DNA from: CAYGLF01 sp964350945
GTDB taxonomy: Bacteria > Chlamydiota > Chlamydiia > Chlamydiales > JAAZZY01
DNA: 64,000 nucleotides
Reading direction: 5' to 3'
NCBI GenBank assembly: GCA_964350945.1
Contig: CAYGLF010000001.1
Span: 186,001 to 250,000, forward strand
Position 1 is the first letter of the stretch, and each line of letters begins with the position of its first letter. Shown here in pieces: positions 16,671 through 26,228 of this stretch. The translations under genes were made by a program, and so were the position numbers. The notes below the pieces were generated by a model. The model had not been told where the DNA came from. It did no database searches and worked only from the letters and a program-made list of their open reading frames with translations.

Positions 16671-17240
16671 ATGGACCATCCTCTAGAACAAGTTGACCCT
16701 GACATGGCTATTGAAGAAATCTTTGCGACTTTTCCACAGAAAAGCCAAAAGCTTGCGCAGGCCATGAAAAATAAAGGCCTTAATTGTGTCGGCTGCAATG
16801 CTTCTACCTGGGAGACATTGGAAATGGGTGTTTTAGGTCATGGCATGACTCATGATGATTTAAATGCGCTTGTTCAAGAACTCAACGATATCATCAATGA
16901 GAAAGTCAACGCCACCACTGTAACCATTTCACCTAAAGCAGCCGATAAATATCAAAGTATTTTAAAGGAAGAGAAAAAAGAAGGTTATGGCCTTCGTTTT
17001 ATGGAAAAAGCAGCCGGCTGTTCGGGTTTTGAATACACCTTAGACTTTTCAGAAAAAGCTTTAGAACATGATGAGATTTTCTATTCGCAAGGTTTAGAGA
17101 TCCATATTCCTAAGACGATTGTCTCTAGACTCATTGGCAGTGAAATTGATTACATTGATGGGCTCCAAGGAGCTGGATTTAAAGTATCCAACCCCAATGT
17201 AAAATCCTCTTGTAGCTGCGGAACTTCTCACAACTATTAA
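16671..17240 (+). CDS. DUF1858 domain fused to A-type iron-sulfur carrier (IscA/ErpA-like)
   Basis: The 189-residue protein has two parts. Residues 1-75 form a DUF1858/ScdA-like small domain ending in GLNCVGCNAS with Cys39 and Cys42 (DMAIEEIFATFP is its typical start). Residues 84-189 are a HesB/IscA fold: VTISPKAADK, GYGLRFMEKAAGCSGFEY with Cys117, and SCSCGTS with Cys181 and Cys183, the three classic cluster ligands. It probably delivers Fe-S clusters, and the ferredoxin gene six bases upstream supports this. A-type carriers are usually 105-120 residues alone, so the fused N-terminus is unusual. It converges with lpdA. Confidence 0.85.
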   Translation: MDHPLEQVDPDMAIEEIFATFPQKSQKLAQAMKNKGLNCVGCNASTWETLEMGVLGHGMTHDDLNALVQELNDIINEKVNATTVTISPKAADKYQSILKEEKKEGYGLRFMEKAAGCSGFEYTLDFSEKALEHDEIFYSQGLEIHIPKTIVSRLIGSEIDYIDGLQGAGFKVSNPNVKSSCSCGTSHNY

Positions 17241-18628
17241 AAGTGAATAGCCTCTTTATGAACAGCAAGGGCCGCTTCTTTAATGGCCTCTGAAAATGTG
17301 GGATGTGGAAAACATAGCTGTCCTAATTTTTTCGCAGTCACTCCCATCTCAATGGCTAAAGATCCAATGGCAATCATTTCACCAGCATGTTCACTCATAA
17401 TATGCAGCCCTAAAACTTTATCACTCTCCTCATCAGCGACCACTAATACAAGCCCTTCTTTAGCATTCACACAGTGTGCTCTAGAGTTTGCCAAAAATGG
17501 GAAAGATCCAACTTTAACCTTGAGGCCATGCTTTTGCGCTTCTAGAGCTGAGAAGCCCACTGTGGCAACTTCTGGCAGGGTATACATCACATTGGGTATA
17601 GCCAAGTAATTAACTTGAGGTTTTTTACCTGCGATCTTCTCAGCTACAGCAACCCCCTCTTCGGAGGCTTTATGAGCAAGCATCGGGCCATCCACCACAT
17701 CTCCAATTGCATAGACATTAGACGCGCTTGTTTGCAGCTGATTATCAATTTTAATAAATCCTCGCTCATCTTTTTTTACCCCAGCAGCCTCTAGCCCTAG
17801 ATCATCTGTAAAAGGTGTGCGTCCAATGGAAACTAGGACCACGTCACCTTCTAACTCTTTAGGTTCCCCTGATTTTGACTGAGCCACCACCTGAACTCTT
17901 CCATCTTTCTTTAAAACAGATTTAACTTGATGTCCTAGATGGAACTCAAGACCCTGCTTTTGTAAGCTCTTTAATAATGCAGAGGAGATAGCCGGATCTA
18001 AACTTCCTCCAATGGCATCCAAGGCCTCTACAAAAGTTACCTGAGACCCTAAGCGTCTATACACTGAGCCTAGCTCTAGCCCAATTACCCCTGCTCCGAT
18101 CACCACTAGCCTCTTTGGGACTTCTTTTAAACTCAAGGCGCCCGTAGATGAAATGATTTGTTGCTCATCAAAGGGCAAGTCGGGCAAGGCACGCGCTTGA
18201 GACCCTGTTGCAATAATCACGTGCTTGCCTTTAAAAACCCCAGCCCCTTCAACTTCTACTTCATGAGCATTTTTAAAGCGTGCATGACCCACCTTGTGAG
18301 TAACTTTATTTTTCTTTAAAAGAGAAGCAATCCCCATATTCAGGCCTTTGATAACACCAGATTTGGTTTGCATAAGCTTTGGAAAATCCATTTTTAGATC
18401 TGAAAATTGCAATCCCGCTTGGGTACGATGACTGGTATCTTCATAAAATTGTTCCGAATAATACAGGAGGGATTTTGAGGGGATGCACCCGACATTTAAG
18501 CACGTGCCACCTAGATGGCTCTCTTTTTCAATCACAAGTGTTTTTAAACCTAGTTTTGCTGCACGTATGGCTGCTACATAACCACCAGGCCCAGCTCCAA
18601 TTACAATCACATCAAACTCTTCAGCCAT
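17237..18628 (-). CDS. lpdA: Dihydrolipoamide dehydrogenase (E3)
   Basis: The 463-residue flavoprotein reoxidises dihydrolipoamide in the 2-oxo acid dehydrogenase complexes. It has the FAD motif VIVIGAGPGGYVAAI at the N-terminus, the redox-active disulfide GGTCLNVGCIPSK at about residues 41-53, the NAD motif LVVIGAGVIGLELGSVY, the second FAD contact VYAIGDVVDGPMLAHKA and the catalytic HPTFSEA near the C-terminus. It lies 161 bp downstream of sucB on the same strand and has its own predicted promoter, so it may serve both this complex and pyruvate dehydrogenase. Confidence 0.97.
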   Translation of the reverse strand: MAEEFDVIVIGAGPGGYVAAIRAAKLGLKTLVIEKESHLGGTCLNVGCIPSKSLLYYSEQFYEDTSHRTQAGLQFSDLKMDFPKLMQTKSGVIKGLNMGIASLLKKNKVTHKVGHARFKNAHEVEVEGAGVFKGKHVIIATGSQARALPDLPFDEQQIISSTGALSLKEVPKRLVVIGAGVIGLELGSVYRRLGSQVTFVEALDAIGGSLDPAISSALLKSLQKQGLEFHLGHQVKSVLKKDGRVQVVAQSKSGEPKELEGDVVLVSIGRTPFTDDLGLEAAGVKKDERGFIKIDNQLQTSASNVYAIGDVVDGPMLAHKASEEGVAVAEKIAGKKPQVNYLAIPNVMYTLPEVATVGFSALEAQKHGLKVKVGSFPFLANSRAHCVNAKEGLVLVVADEESDKVLGLHIMSEHAGEMIAIGSLAIEMGVTAKKLGQLCFPHPTFSEAIKEAALAVHKEAIHF

Positions 18629-18660
18629 AACACATCCTCTCTTACTAAAATTTAATGTTA

Positions 18661-18689
18661 ACTGTAGCTAATTTAAATCGATAAATCAA
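18661..18689 (-). promoter_or_regulatory. Predicted sigma-70 promoter for lpdA
   Basis: On the minus strand a TTGATT -35 box (18689-18684) and a TACAGT -10 box (18666-18661) are spaced by exactly 17 bp, about 33 bp before the lpdA ATG. A GAGAGGA ribosome site follows. It suggests that lpdA can be expressed independently of sucA-sucB. Confidence 0.5.
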
Positions 18690-18789
18690 AAGAAAATTAG
18701 GATATTCCCATAAACTACTTTTGAGTTATTCATCACCAAACAAGCTAATACTTTTATATATTGACACTAGAAAAGAGCAGTTCCCAGGT

Positions 18790-20010
18790 CTAGAGATCTA
18801 TTAATAAGCATGCTGGATCTTGAATCGCTTTTGCAATTTGTGCTAGAAAAGAAACACCTTCTTTTCCATCAACAATGCGATGATCATAGGTCAGTGCTAA
18901 AATCATAATTGGTCGTATCTCGATTTTACCATTAACAACATAGGGCCTCTCTACGATGCGATGCATTCCTAAAATAGCACTTTGAGGAGGGTTGACAATA
19001 GGCGTTGAAAAGGTCGATCCAAAAACGCCTCCATTACTAATTGTAAAGCCTCCTGCCCGCATCTCTTCCATCGAAAGTTTATTATCACGAGCCTTTTGCG
19101 CCAACTCTGAAATGGTCTTTTCAATCTCAGCAAAGGAGAGCTGATCACAATTGGCAACGACAGGAACCACGAGCCCACGATCCGAGCTAATAGCCACATT
19201 GATATCCACGTATTTGCGGGTGACCAGGTCATTGCCGTCAATATATGAGTTAACCAACGGAAAATCTTGCAGGGCTTTGACTGCTGCTTTAATAAAAAAG
19301 GACATAAAACCAAGGCGCACCCCGTGCTCTTTTTCAAAGCTTTCTTTGTACTTTTTTCGCATTTCTAAAACAGCGCTCATATCAACTTCATTAAAAGTTG
19401 TTAGAAGCGCCATGGTTTGCTTTGCCTCTACAAGCCTCTTAGCAATAGTTTGCCGAATCTTAGGCATCCGCTTGCGCTCTTCACGTGCATTTGTTGAAGC
19501 AGGCCCGCTCTCAGTCAAAGGGTTTTGAATTTCAGGTGAACTGGATCGGGGGGTAACTGGAGCTCGCAGCTCTTGTACAAAAGATTCTGGAGACTTTCTA
19601 ATATCATCAAAAACAGCCGGCTCATTTTCACTTCTCTCTTCTTTAGGAGGTGAGGCTTCTTTTTTAGGTGCTGGGGCGCGCTCTTCTTTGGATGGAACAG
19701 CTTGGGGAGCTTGCTCTTTAGCCGCTGATTCTTCAGGGGTATTTGGTTTTGGAGGCGCCTCTTTGGGGGCTCCAGCGCCCGCTTCGACCGATCCAATAAC
19801 CTGACCAATAGTCACTGTATCTCCCTCTTTAATAGAGAGGTTTAAAACCCCCGCCTGCGGAGCAAAGAGAACTTGATTGACCTTTTCAGTTTCAATTTCA
19901 ACAATTTCTTGGTCTTGAGTCACGCTAGATCCATTTTGCACCAAAATGGCACTAATAGTAGCTTCTGAAATGGACTCTCCTAGTGATGGAACTTTTATTT
20001 CTACGCTCAT
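18790..20010 (-). CDS. sucB: 2-oxoglutarate dehydrogenase E2, dihydrolipoamide succinyltransferase
   Basis: The 406-residue protein is the succinyltransferase core of the 2-oxoglutarate dehydrogenase complex. Residues 1-75 are the lipoyl domain, with the lipoylated Lys in VEIETEKVNQVLF (normally ETDKV). A linker rich in Pro, Ala, Glu and Lys follows, with a short subunit-binding segment near residues 175-190, then the catalytic domain from about residue 180. The active-site motif HRIVDG places His377 and Asp381 near the C-terminus. Its start overlaps the sucA stop by 4 bp. Confidence 0.96.
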   Translation of the reverse strand: MSVEIKVPSLGESISEATISAILVQNGSSVTQDQEIVEIETEKVNQVLFAPQAGVLNLSIKEGDTVTIGQVIGSVEAGAGAPKEAPPKPNTPEESAAKEQAPQAVPSKEERAPAPKKEASPPKEERSENEPAVFDDIRKSPESFVQELRAPVTPRSSSPEIQNPLTESGPASTNAREERKRMPKIRQTIAKRLVEAKQTMALLTTFNEVDMSAVLEMRKKYKESFEKEHGVRLGFMSFFIKAAVKALQDFPLVNSYIDGNDLVTRKYVDINVAISSDRGLVVPVVANCDQLSFAEIEKTISELAQKARDNKLSMEEMRAGGFTISNGGVFGSTFSTPIVNPPQSAILGMHRIVERPYVVNGKIEIRPIMILALTYDHRIVDGKEGVSFLAQIAKAIQDPACLLIDL

Positions 20011-22757
20011 ACGACCCCTTCAAAGGCTTGTTTAATAATCGCTTCTAATGACTCTTTGTGTCGTCTATGTGAACCTGTAGCGGTTGAGGCCTGCCGATCT
20101 CGCCCTACGTAACGAAGATCAGCGCCTTGAAGAGTTTCTTTTAAAAGAGATTTTATGTAATACCAGCAACCCATATTCTGGGGCTCCTCTTGAACCCATA
20201 AACACTCTTTAAAACCTCTGTATTTATCGACTATCTGTTTGAGTCCTTCTTGATCCAATGGATATATCTGCTCGATGCGCACTAAGGCAACTTTCTTAGA
20301 TGCAAGTTCTTCTCTTCTCTGTAATAAATCGTAAAAAATTCTTCCAGAACAAAATATTAGCCTCTCAATATTTTCTAAAGATTCGGGGTCATCTTTAATG
20401 TATTCAAAATGCCCAGATGACAACTCATTGACTGAAGAAGTGCAGCGCTTGTGACGCAAAAGAGCTTTGGGAGTAAAGATAACCAGGGGCTTACGGTATG
20501 ATTTAAGCACTTGGCGACGCAATGCGTGAAACAGTTGGGCTGGTGTTGTAGGGTTAATTAAAATCATATTATTTTCGCCAGCAAGTTGTAAAAAACGCTC
20601 TATACGAGCTGAAGAGTGCTCAGGCCCCTGCCCCTCATAACCATGAGGAAGCATCATTGTTAAATCTGATAAGCGGTTCCACTTTTCTTCGGCATTGGCA
20701 ATATATGCATCTGTAATAATCTGCGCCCCATTGGCAAAATCTCCAAACTGAGCTTCCCAAATCACCAAGCCCTGAGGTGTCGAGATGCTATAGCCATACT
20801 CAAATCCCAGCCCTCCGTACTCTGACAATAAAGAGTCATAAATGCTCAGCTTTGCCTGATCATTTTGAAGATGATTTAACGGGTAATAATCCTTGGCATT
20901 TTTTTGATCAATTAAAGCCGCATGTCGATGGCTAAAGGTTCCTCGACGTGAATCTTGTCCAGCAATACGAATAGGAAAATTTTCACTAAGCAGTGAAGCA
21001 TAAGCGAGCGTTTCTACCAAACCCCAGTCTAGAATGGAGTGATCAGGATCCCCTAAAACAGCTGCTCGTCTCATACTAAGCAATTGAGCGACTTTACGAT
21101 GAGGGGTAAAGTCCTTAGGAATTTCTGTCATTTTAACCGCAAGAGCTTTCAAACGCTCTTGTGATACTTCTGTCACCACAGCTTCGAAAATCTGCCCCGG
21201 ACTCTTAAGCTTGTGGTCCTTCCAAAAGCTCCAGCGATTGCCTAATACTTCATTCTCATCAAGCGGCTGTGAAGAACTACTTTTAACCTGTTCTAATTCT
21301 TTTTGTAAACTCTGCCTAAATTCTGTCTCTTTTTGTAAGACTTCTTGCTCGGTGAGTACTTTTTCATCAATTAGCTGCGCCACATATAACTTGCGAATAG
21401 AGTCTTTTTTTCGAATCATTTGATACTCAAGTGGCTGAGTGTAGCTTGGTTCATCCCCCTCATTGTGACCGTATTTGCGATACCCACAAAGATGAATAAA
21501 GACATCACACTTAAACTTTTGACGAATCTCAACAGCAAGCTGTGTGACCAGCACACACCCATTGGGATCTTCAGCATTAACGTGGAAAACTGGACATCCA
21601 AAAGTTTTGGCAATATCTGAAGGAAATAGGGTAGAGCGACTCGCTTCTGGAAGTGCTGTAAACCCCACCTGGTTATCCAAAATAATATGAATGGAACCTC
21701 CCACCTCATAGCCATTAATCTTGTTCATTTGCATCGTTTCATAAATTACCCCTTGCCCTGCGACAGAGGCATCTCCGTGCACCTGAATACCCAAAATTCG
21801 AGTTTGGTCTTTATCATTCTTATGAACTTGCTTCGCCTTTACCTGCCCCAGCATTATAGAATTAACCGATTCAAGATGACTAGAATTAGGGGGGATTGAA
21901 ATATGAATGCGATTGCCATGATCATTTTCAATATCTGCAGAGTATCCTTTATGGTACTTGACATCACCCGAGCCTTCGAAAGAACTCGGCTCATAACTTT
22001 CTTCGAATTCATGAAAGACAAGCTTATAGGGTCTTTCAAAAATATTGGTCAGTAGACTGAGTCGCCCGCGGTGCGCCATACACAACACAATTTCATCAAC
22101 ACCATACTCTCCTCCATGATCAAGTATGGATCTCACTACGGGGATAAATGTCTCTAAACCCTCTAAAGAAAACCGCTTTTGCCCAACAAATTTAGTATGC
22201 ATGAAAGATTCAAAAAGCTCGGCCTTATTTAAATAACTTAAAATCCTCTTTTTTTGCTCAGCATTCAGCTGTTGTTCAAAGTGCGATTCTACTCTCTTTT
22301 CAATGAATTTAATAAGTTCTGGGTGGTCTAAATGCTTGTATTCAAATCCTATACGCGAGCAATAAATACGCTCTAGCCGCTCTACAAGTTCTTGCAAAGG
22401 CACACTACCTTCCAAGATTCCATGAGTATTCACTACTTCCTGGGAAAATTCAAGACCGTAAGACTCTAAGCGTAAGCTTTCCGGGATTTTTTTAGGCTTT
22501 AGCTCAAGGGGGCTGATATTCGCAACCTTATAACCTTCAGATCGATAAGCCTCTATCAATCGATAAACATTTAAGTCACCGCCTTGAGTTTCTGGGCTGC
22601 ACGAAAGAGGTTGTTCTTGCGCAAATTCCATCCCTTCAAAAAAAGATTTCCACGAACTATCTACAGACTCTGCATCTTTCAAATACTGCTGGTAGATTTC
22701 TTCAATATACTCAGCATTAGAAATTTGAGCAAAGCTCTTTTTTTTAGCATCCGTCAT
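20007..22757 (-). CDS. sucA: 2-oxoglutarate dehydrogenase E1
   Basis: The 916-residue thiamine-diphosphate enzyme decarboxylates 2-oxoglutarate and transfers the succinyl group to SucB. Family elements in order include the N-terminal AEYIEEIYQQYLKDAESVD, FEYKHLDHPE, ETFIPVVRSILDHGG, VLCMAHRGRLSLLTNI, HIHGDASVAGQGVIYE in the form IQVHGDASVAGQGVIYE, HNEGDEPSYTQP, the pyrimidine-domain SRRGTFSHRHA and PHGYEGQGPEHSSARIERF. Length fits E1o. It starts the minus-strand sucA-sucB pair, divergent from the 151-residue gene, as in C. trachomatis. Confidence 0.97.
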   Translation of the reverse strand: MTDAKKKSFAQISNAEYIEEIYQQYLKDAESVDSSWKSFFEGMEFAQEQPLSCSPETQGGDLNVYRLIEAYRSEGYKVANISPLELKPKKIPESLRLESYGLEFSQEVVNTHGILEGSVPLQELVERLERIYCSRIGFEYKHLDHPELIKFIEKRVESHFEQQLNAEQKKRILSYLNKAELFESFMHTKFVGQKRFSLEGLETFIPVVRSILDHGGEYGVDEIVLCMAHRGRLSLLTNIFERPYKLVFHEFEESYEPSSFEGSGDVKYHKGYSADIENDHGNRIHISIPPNSSHLESVNSIMLGQVKAKQVHKNDKDQTRILGIQVHGDASVAGQGVIYETMQMNKINGYEVGGSIHIILDNQVGFTALPEASRSTLFPSDIAKTFGCPVFHVNAEDPNGCVLVTQLAVEIRQKFKCDVFIHLCGYRKYGHNEGDEPSYTQPLEYQMIRKKDSIRKLYVAQLIDEKVLTEQEVLQKETEFRQSLQKELEQVKSSSSQPLDENEVLGNRWSFWKDHKLKSPGQIFEAVVTEVSQERLKALAVKMTEIPKDFTPHRKVAQLLSMRRAAVLGDPDHSILDWGLVETLAYASLLSENFPIRIAGQDSRRGTFSHRHAALIDQKNAKDYYPLNHLQNDQAKLSIYDSLLSEYGGLGFEYGYSISTPQGLVIWEAQFGDFANGAQIITDAYIANAEEKWNRLSDLTMMLPHGYEGQGPEHSSARIERFLQLAGENNMILINPTTPAQLFHALRRQVLKSYRKPLVIFTPKALLRHKRCTSSVNELSSGHFEYIKDDPESLENIERLIFCSGRIFYDLLQRREELASKKVALVRIEQIYPLDQEGLKQIVDKYRGFKECLWVQEEPQNMGCWYYIKSLLKETLQGADLRYVGRDRQASTATGSHRRHKESLEAIIKQAFEGVV

Positions 22758-22929
22758 TACAAATCCTTAGTAACCCTGCCTTTGAGCTATAATAAAAAGA
22801 GGATTTAAAAACTATCTTCGATTTTAGAAATTTTTCCATTTTAAAAAAAACTCAAGTCGGGTAAAAAGCTCCAAAGTAAAAAAATATTGCTGTAATAGCT
22901 TCAATCCCCTTTTTATAAGGAACTAGAAA

Positions 22930-23385
22930 ATGAAAAGTGAACGATTAAAAAAATTTGAAACTGAGCTGAAAGATTTAGAACAATGGCAGAAACTGGGCCT
23001 TGTCCCAAAAAAAGACCTTCAAAAGCACCAAGAGGAAATAGATTTAATTCGCGGTAAAATTAGAGAAGAAACAGATCGCCTCAAATTTCTTAAAGAATCC
23101 GGGGATGTTGAGGAATATATTGTCCCTAAAAAAACAGCTTCTAGAACTCCCTACGCGGATAATCCCACCATTGCAGAAATAGATTTACAAGATGACGATA
23201 TGGACAACATGGAAGTGACGATGGATATTGTAACCATGACTGCGGAATCTACAACGAGCAGCGAATCTAAAGACGAGGACAATGGCGATGATTACTCGCG
23301 ATCTGATGAGGACGACCCTTTTAGTGACAAAAATCGCTGGAAAAGAGGTATCTTAGATGCTGATCCAGACTCCGGTCAATGGTGA
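22930..23385 (+). CDS. Conserved chlamydial hypothetical (CT053-like position)
   Basis: The 151-residue protein starts with a charged helical half (FETELKDLEQWQKLGLVPKK, HQEEIDLIRGKIREETDRL) and ends with an acidic, probably disordered tail containing DEDNGDDYSRSDEDDPFSD. There is no signal peptide or enzyme motif. Its place between sucA and hemN matches the hypothetical CT053 of C. trachomatis, so it is probably an orthologue, but I cannot align them here. It overlaps the start of the HemN-like gene by 29 bp, which suggests coupled translation. Confidence 0.65.
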   Translation: MKSERLKKFETELKDLEQWQKLGLVPKKDLQKHQEEIDLIRGKIREETDRLKFLKESGDVEEYIVPKKTASRTPYADNPTIAEIDLQDDDMDNMEVTMDIVTMTAESTTSSESKDEDNGDDYSRSDEDDPFSDKNRWKRGILDADPDSGQW

Positions 23386-24499
23386 GCTAAGTCTCTACTT
23401 CCATCTCCCCTTCTGCAAAAAAAAATGTCACTACTGTCATTTTTATGTTTTGCCTAACAAAGAGATTTTCAAAAAGCAGCTTTTAGAATCTATGATCAAA
23501 GAGATCTCTCTTAAGGCTCCTCTTTTAAAAAACACTTCAATTATATCCCTTTATTTTGGTGGAGGCACTCCCGCATTAGTAGGCCCCTTTTTTCTCGAAA
23601 AAATAATAAGCACTCTGAATAAATACGTGTCTCTTGCTCAAACTGAAATTACCTTGGAGATCAACCCTGAAAACAACGACCTAGAAAATCTCAAATCATT
23701 TAGATCTTTAGGTATCAATAGGCTAAGCATGGGTGTTCAAACATTTGATGACTCTCAGCTCAAGCGCCTCAATCGCTCTCATAACTCAGAAGATACTTTA
23801 ACTGCTGCTGCCAATGCCTCACTTTCCGGTTTTGAAAACCTTTCAATTGACCTGATGTATGAACTGCCCGGGCAAACACTTACTATGTGGAAAGAAACCC
23901 TTAAACAAGCCTCACAGCTCCCTATTTCACACCTCTCGCTTTATAACTTAAGTATTGAACCACACACCGTATTTTACAAAAAACGCGAAGAAATTAAATC
24001 GCAAATGCCACCAGCTTCTACTGCTATTGAGATGTATACATTGGCCCTTGAATCTCTAAAGCATTTAAACCACTATGAAATATCTGCGTTTTGCAAAGGA
24101 GATTCTTATTCAAAACATAATGTCGGATATTGGCTACAAAGACCCCATTTAGGATTTGGCCCTTCAGCCTTTAGTTTATATGATTCAAAAAGATTTCAAA
24201 ATATTGCAAACATCCATCGCTATAGCCAGCAAATTTCTCTTAAAAAAGATTTTGTTTCCTTTGAAGAAACTCTTGAAAAAGAACCCTTTTTAAAAGAAAG
24301 CTGTGCTTTGCATCTCAGGCTTGTAGAAGGGTTTGACCCATCTGTTTTCCAAAAGCGATTTGGCCCATTCCCCTTAGAGTTGATAAAAACACTCTATCAT
24401 CTAGAAAAAACAGGTCTTTTGACACAATCTCCACAGGTTATTAAGCTCACAGAAAAAGGACTTTTATTTCATGATTCAATTGCCAGTGAAATTATTTGA
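23357..24499 (+). CDS. HemN/HemW-like radical SAM protein
   Basis: The 380-residue protein is a radical SAM enzyme of the coproporphyrinogen oxidase-like group. The cluster motif CKKKCHYC gives Cys20, Cys24 and Cys27, preceded by the typical LYFHLPFC. It is followed by SLYFGGGTPALV, TLEINPEN, RLSMGVQTFDDSQLKRLNRSH in two overlapping parts, and SIDLMYELPGQT. Proteins of this length and with this HemN C-terminal domain are often HemW haem chaperones rather than true oxidases, and I cannot separate the two by motif alone. The C. trachomatis gene at this place is annotated hemN. Confidence 0.85.
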   Translation: MLIQTPVNGELSLYFHLPFCKKKCHYCHFYVLPNKEIFKKQLLESMIKEISLKAPLLKNTSIISLYFGGGTPALVGPFFLEKIISTLNKYVSLAQTEITLEINPENNDLENLKSFRSLGINRLSMGVQTFDDSQLKRLNRSHNSEDTLTAAANASLSGFENLSIDLMYELPGQTLTMWKETLKQASQLPISHLSLYNLSIEPHTVFYKKREEIKSQMPPASTAIEMYTLALESLKHLNHYEISAFCKGDSYSKHNVGYWLQRPHLGFGPSAFSLYDSKRFQNIANIHRYSQQISLKKDFVSFEETLEKEPFLKESCALHLRLVEGFDPSVFQKRFGPFPLELIKTLYHLEKTGLLTQSPQVIKLTEKGLLFHDSIASEII

Positions 24500-24846
24500 C
24501 CCCCTTGCACTCATCTATCGTTGTTATTTATAACACCGCTTTAAAATAGGAAGTTACGATCGCTTTTTTTAAAGATGACTTTGAAAAAAATGGCTGTGAG
24601 TTGGGGCAGCACAAATATCAGCTAGAGCTTCAAAAAAACAATTTGAGCACAAACAATCATGCACCTCCCAATCAATCTCTACAGGGTTCAACTCCCTCAA
24701 GAGGAAATGAAATCAAAAATTATTGGAATAGAAGGGCATAATATAAACCTACTTGAAAATATTCTAGGATTGAATTTGCCTCGTGACATTTTTCTACTAT
24801 TACTGTAATTTCTCAGAAATATATTTCTATAATAGGACTAAACTAA
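24500..24846. other. 347-bp intergenic stretch with a decayed-looking open frame
   Basis: No convincing gene is present. One plus-strand frame is open from 24550 to 24741 (63 codons, ending in a TAA) but it has no ATG, GTG or good ribosome site at its head, and the translation resembles nothing I know. It may be a gene remnant. Promoter-like hexamers occur near 24765-24810 before the MFS gene but spacing is not convincing. Confidence 0.4.
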
Positions 24847-26100
24847 ATGACTCAAACAAAAAAATTAAGATGGGTCATATGGACCCTCGCTGCCCTCTTC
24901 TATTTCTATGAATACCTGCTGAGAGTCTCTCCCAGTGTAATGGTTCCAGAGCTTATGAGTGCCTTTAATGTTTCGGCTGACACTCTAGGGATTTTGGTAG
25001 CCTCTTTCTTATTTGTCTATGCTCCCATGCAGTTGCCAGTTGGCATCCTCATGGATCGTTTTGGAGCTCGTAACCTTTTAACATTTGCATCGCTTGGATG
25101 TGGAATTGGTGCCATCTTATTTGCTGTTGCACAAACCTTAGCCCCTGCTTTTATTGGTCGAATCATTATTGGAGTCAGTGCCTCTTTTGCCTTTGTAGGT
25201 ATGGTCTATGTTTGCACTCACTGGTTTGAAAAAAGTAAGCGAGCAGTTCTTGTTGGAGTTGCCAATTCTATTAGTATGCTAGGAGCTATTGCTGGAGTGG
25301 GTCCTTTAAGCATTATGGTTCAACGATTAGGTTGGAGGACCACACTACTTATTTTTGGAGCTATTGGCTTTTTGTTAGCCTTTGTTATTTACTCTACAAT
25401 CCGTAAAAAAGAGCCTCAAAAAGACACCGTTTTAGAAACCCATGAAACTCCCCATTCCCTATTTGAAGGCATTAAAATCTTTATAAAAAGCATTCAAAGT
25501 TGGCTCAATGCAATCATTGCTCTTTTAACATACACAGTCACCACAGCTATGGGAGGACTTTGGGGAGTTCCCTTCATTCAAAACAGCTATCATGTAAGTA
25601 AGGAAATTGCTAGTTTTGCAATTACTATGCTCTTTTTAGGTTGGCTTGTAGGCGGCCCCCTGTTTGGATTGATTTCTGATCGTGTTGGAAACCGTAAATT
25701 TTTTATTTCATCAGGAGTTCTGCTCACCTTTTTAAGTGTCACACCCATTATTTACTTCACAGATATGTCAATTACTATGGTGTATATCTTAGTCTTTCTC
25801 ACAGGTCTCTTCTCTTCTTCTCAACTTCTTAACTTCACATTTGCCACAGAAATCAACCCAAAACGCATTAAAGGCGCTTCTATCGCTGTCACCAACTGCA
25901 TTGTTGCATCTGGAGGCACCATAGTCCAACCTCTTATCGGTTATCTTTTAGTGCTAAAATCTGCCAAGGCAACAGTAGGATCTAATAGCTACAGCTCTCA
26001 AGATTATCGCTTTGCGCTTTCTATTCTTCCCTTATGTTTAATCGTATCTTGGTTGCTTACGTTCTTTCTGAAAGAAAAAAATCGCAATACGTTTGAGTAG
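24847..26100 (+). CDS. Major facilitator superfamily transporter
   Basis: The 417-residue protein has twelve predicted membrane helices split by a hydrophilic central loop (IRKKEPQKDTVLETHET, near residue 190). The MFS signature after helix 2 is GILMDRFGARNLLTF, and its repeat after helix 8 is GLISDRVGNRKFFIS. N-terminal YEYLLRVSPSVMVPELM resembles the anion:cation symporter (GlpT/ExuT-like) branch. The substrate is unknown. In Chlamydiota such carriers import host metabolites or peptides. It stands alone, followed by a DUF3604 gene with a 128-bp gap. Confidence 0.85.
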   Translation: MTQTKKLRWVIWTLAALFYFYEYLLRVSPSVMVPELMSAFNVSADTLGILVASFLFVYAPMQLPVGILMDRFGARNLLTFASLGCGIGAILFAVAQTLAPAFIGRIIIGVSASFAFVGMVYVCTHWFEKSKRAVLVGVANSISMLGAIAGVGPLSIMVQRLGWRTTLLIFGAIGFLLAFVIYSTIRKKEPQKDTVLETHETPHSLFEGIKIFIKSIQSWLNAIIALLTYTVTTAMGGLWGVPFIQNSYHVSKEIASFAITMLFLGWLVGGPLFGLISDRVGNRKFFISSGVLLTFLSVTPIIYFTDMSITMVYILVFLTGLFSSSQLLNFTFATEINPKRIKGASIAVTNCIVASGGTIVQPLIGYLLVLKSAKATVGSNSYSSQDYRFALSILPLCLIVSWLLTFFLKEKNRNTFE

Positions 26101-26228
26101 AAGGTCTTTTGTTGAAACTTTAATCACAGAAAAATTAAAATTTTAATTAAAATACTTAAACTGTTATTCAATTGAAAAAGAATTCCAATCTTTGCATAAT
26201 GCCGCCAAAAAATTAGGACTATATCATT

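Noticed and set aside
24550..24741. A 63-codon open frame on the plus strand between hemN and the MFS gene.
   Set aside because: It has no credible start codon or ribosome site and no recognisable similarity; treated as non-coding or a remnant.
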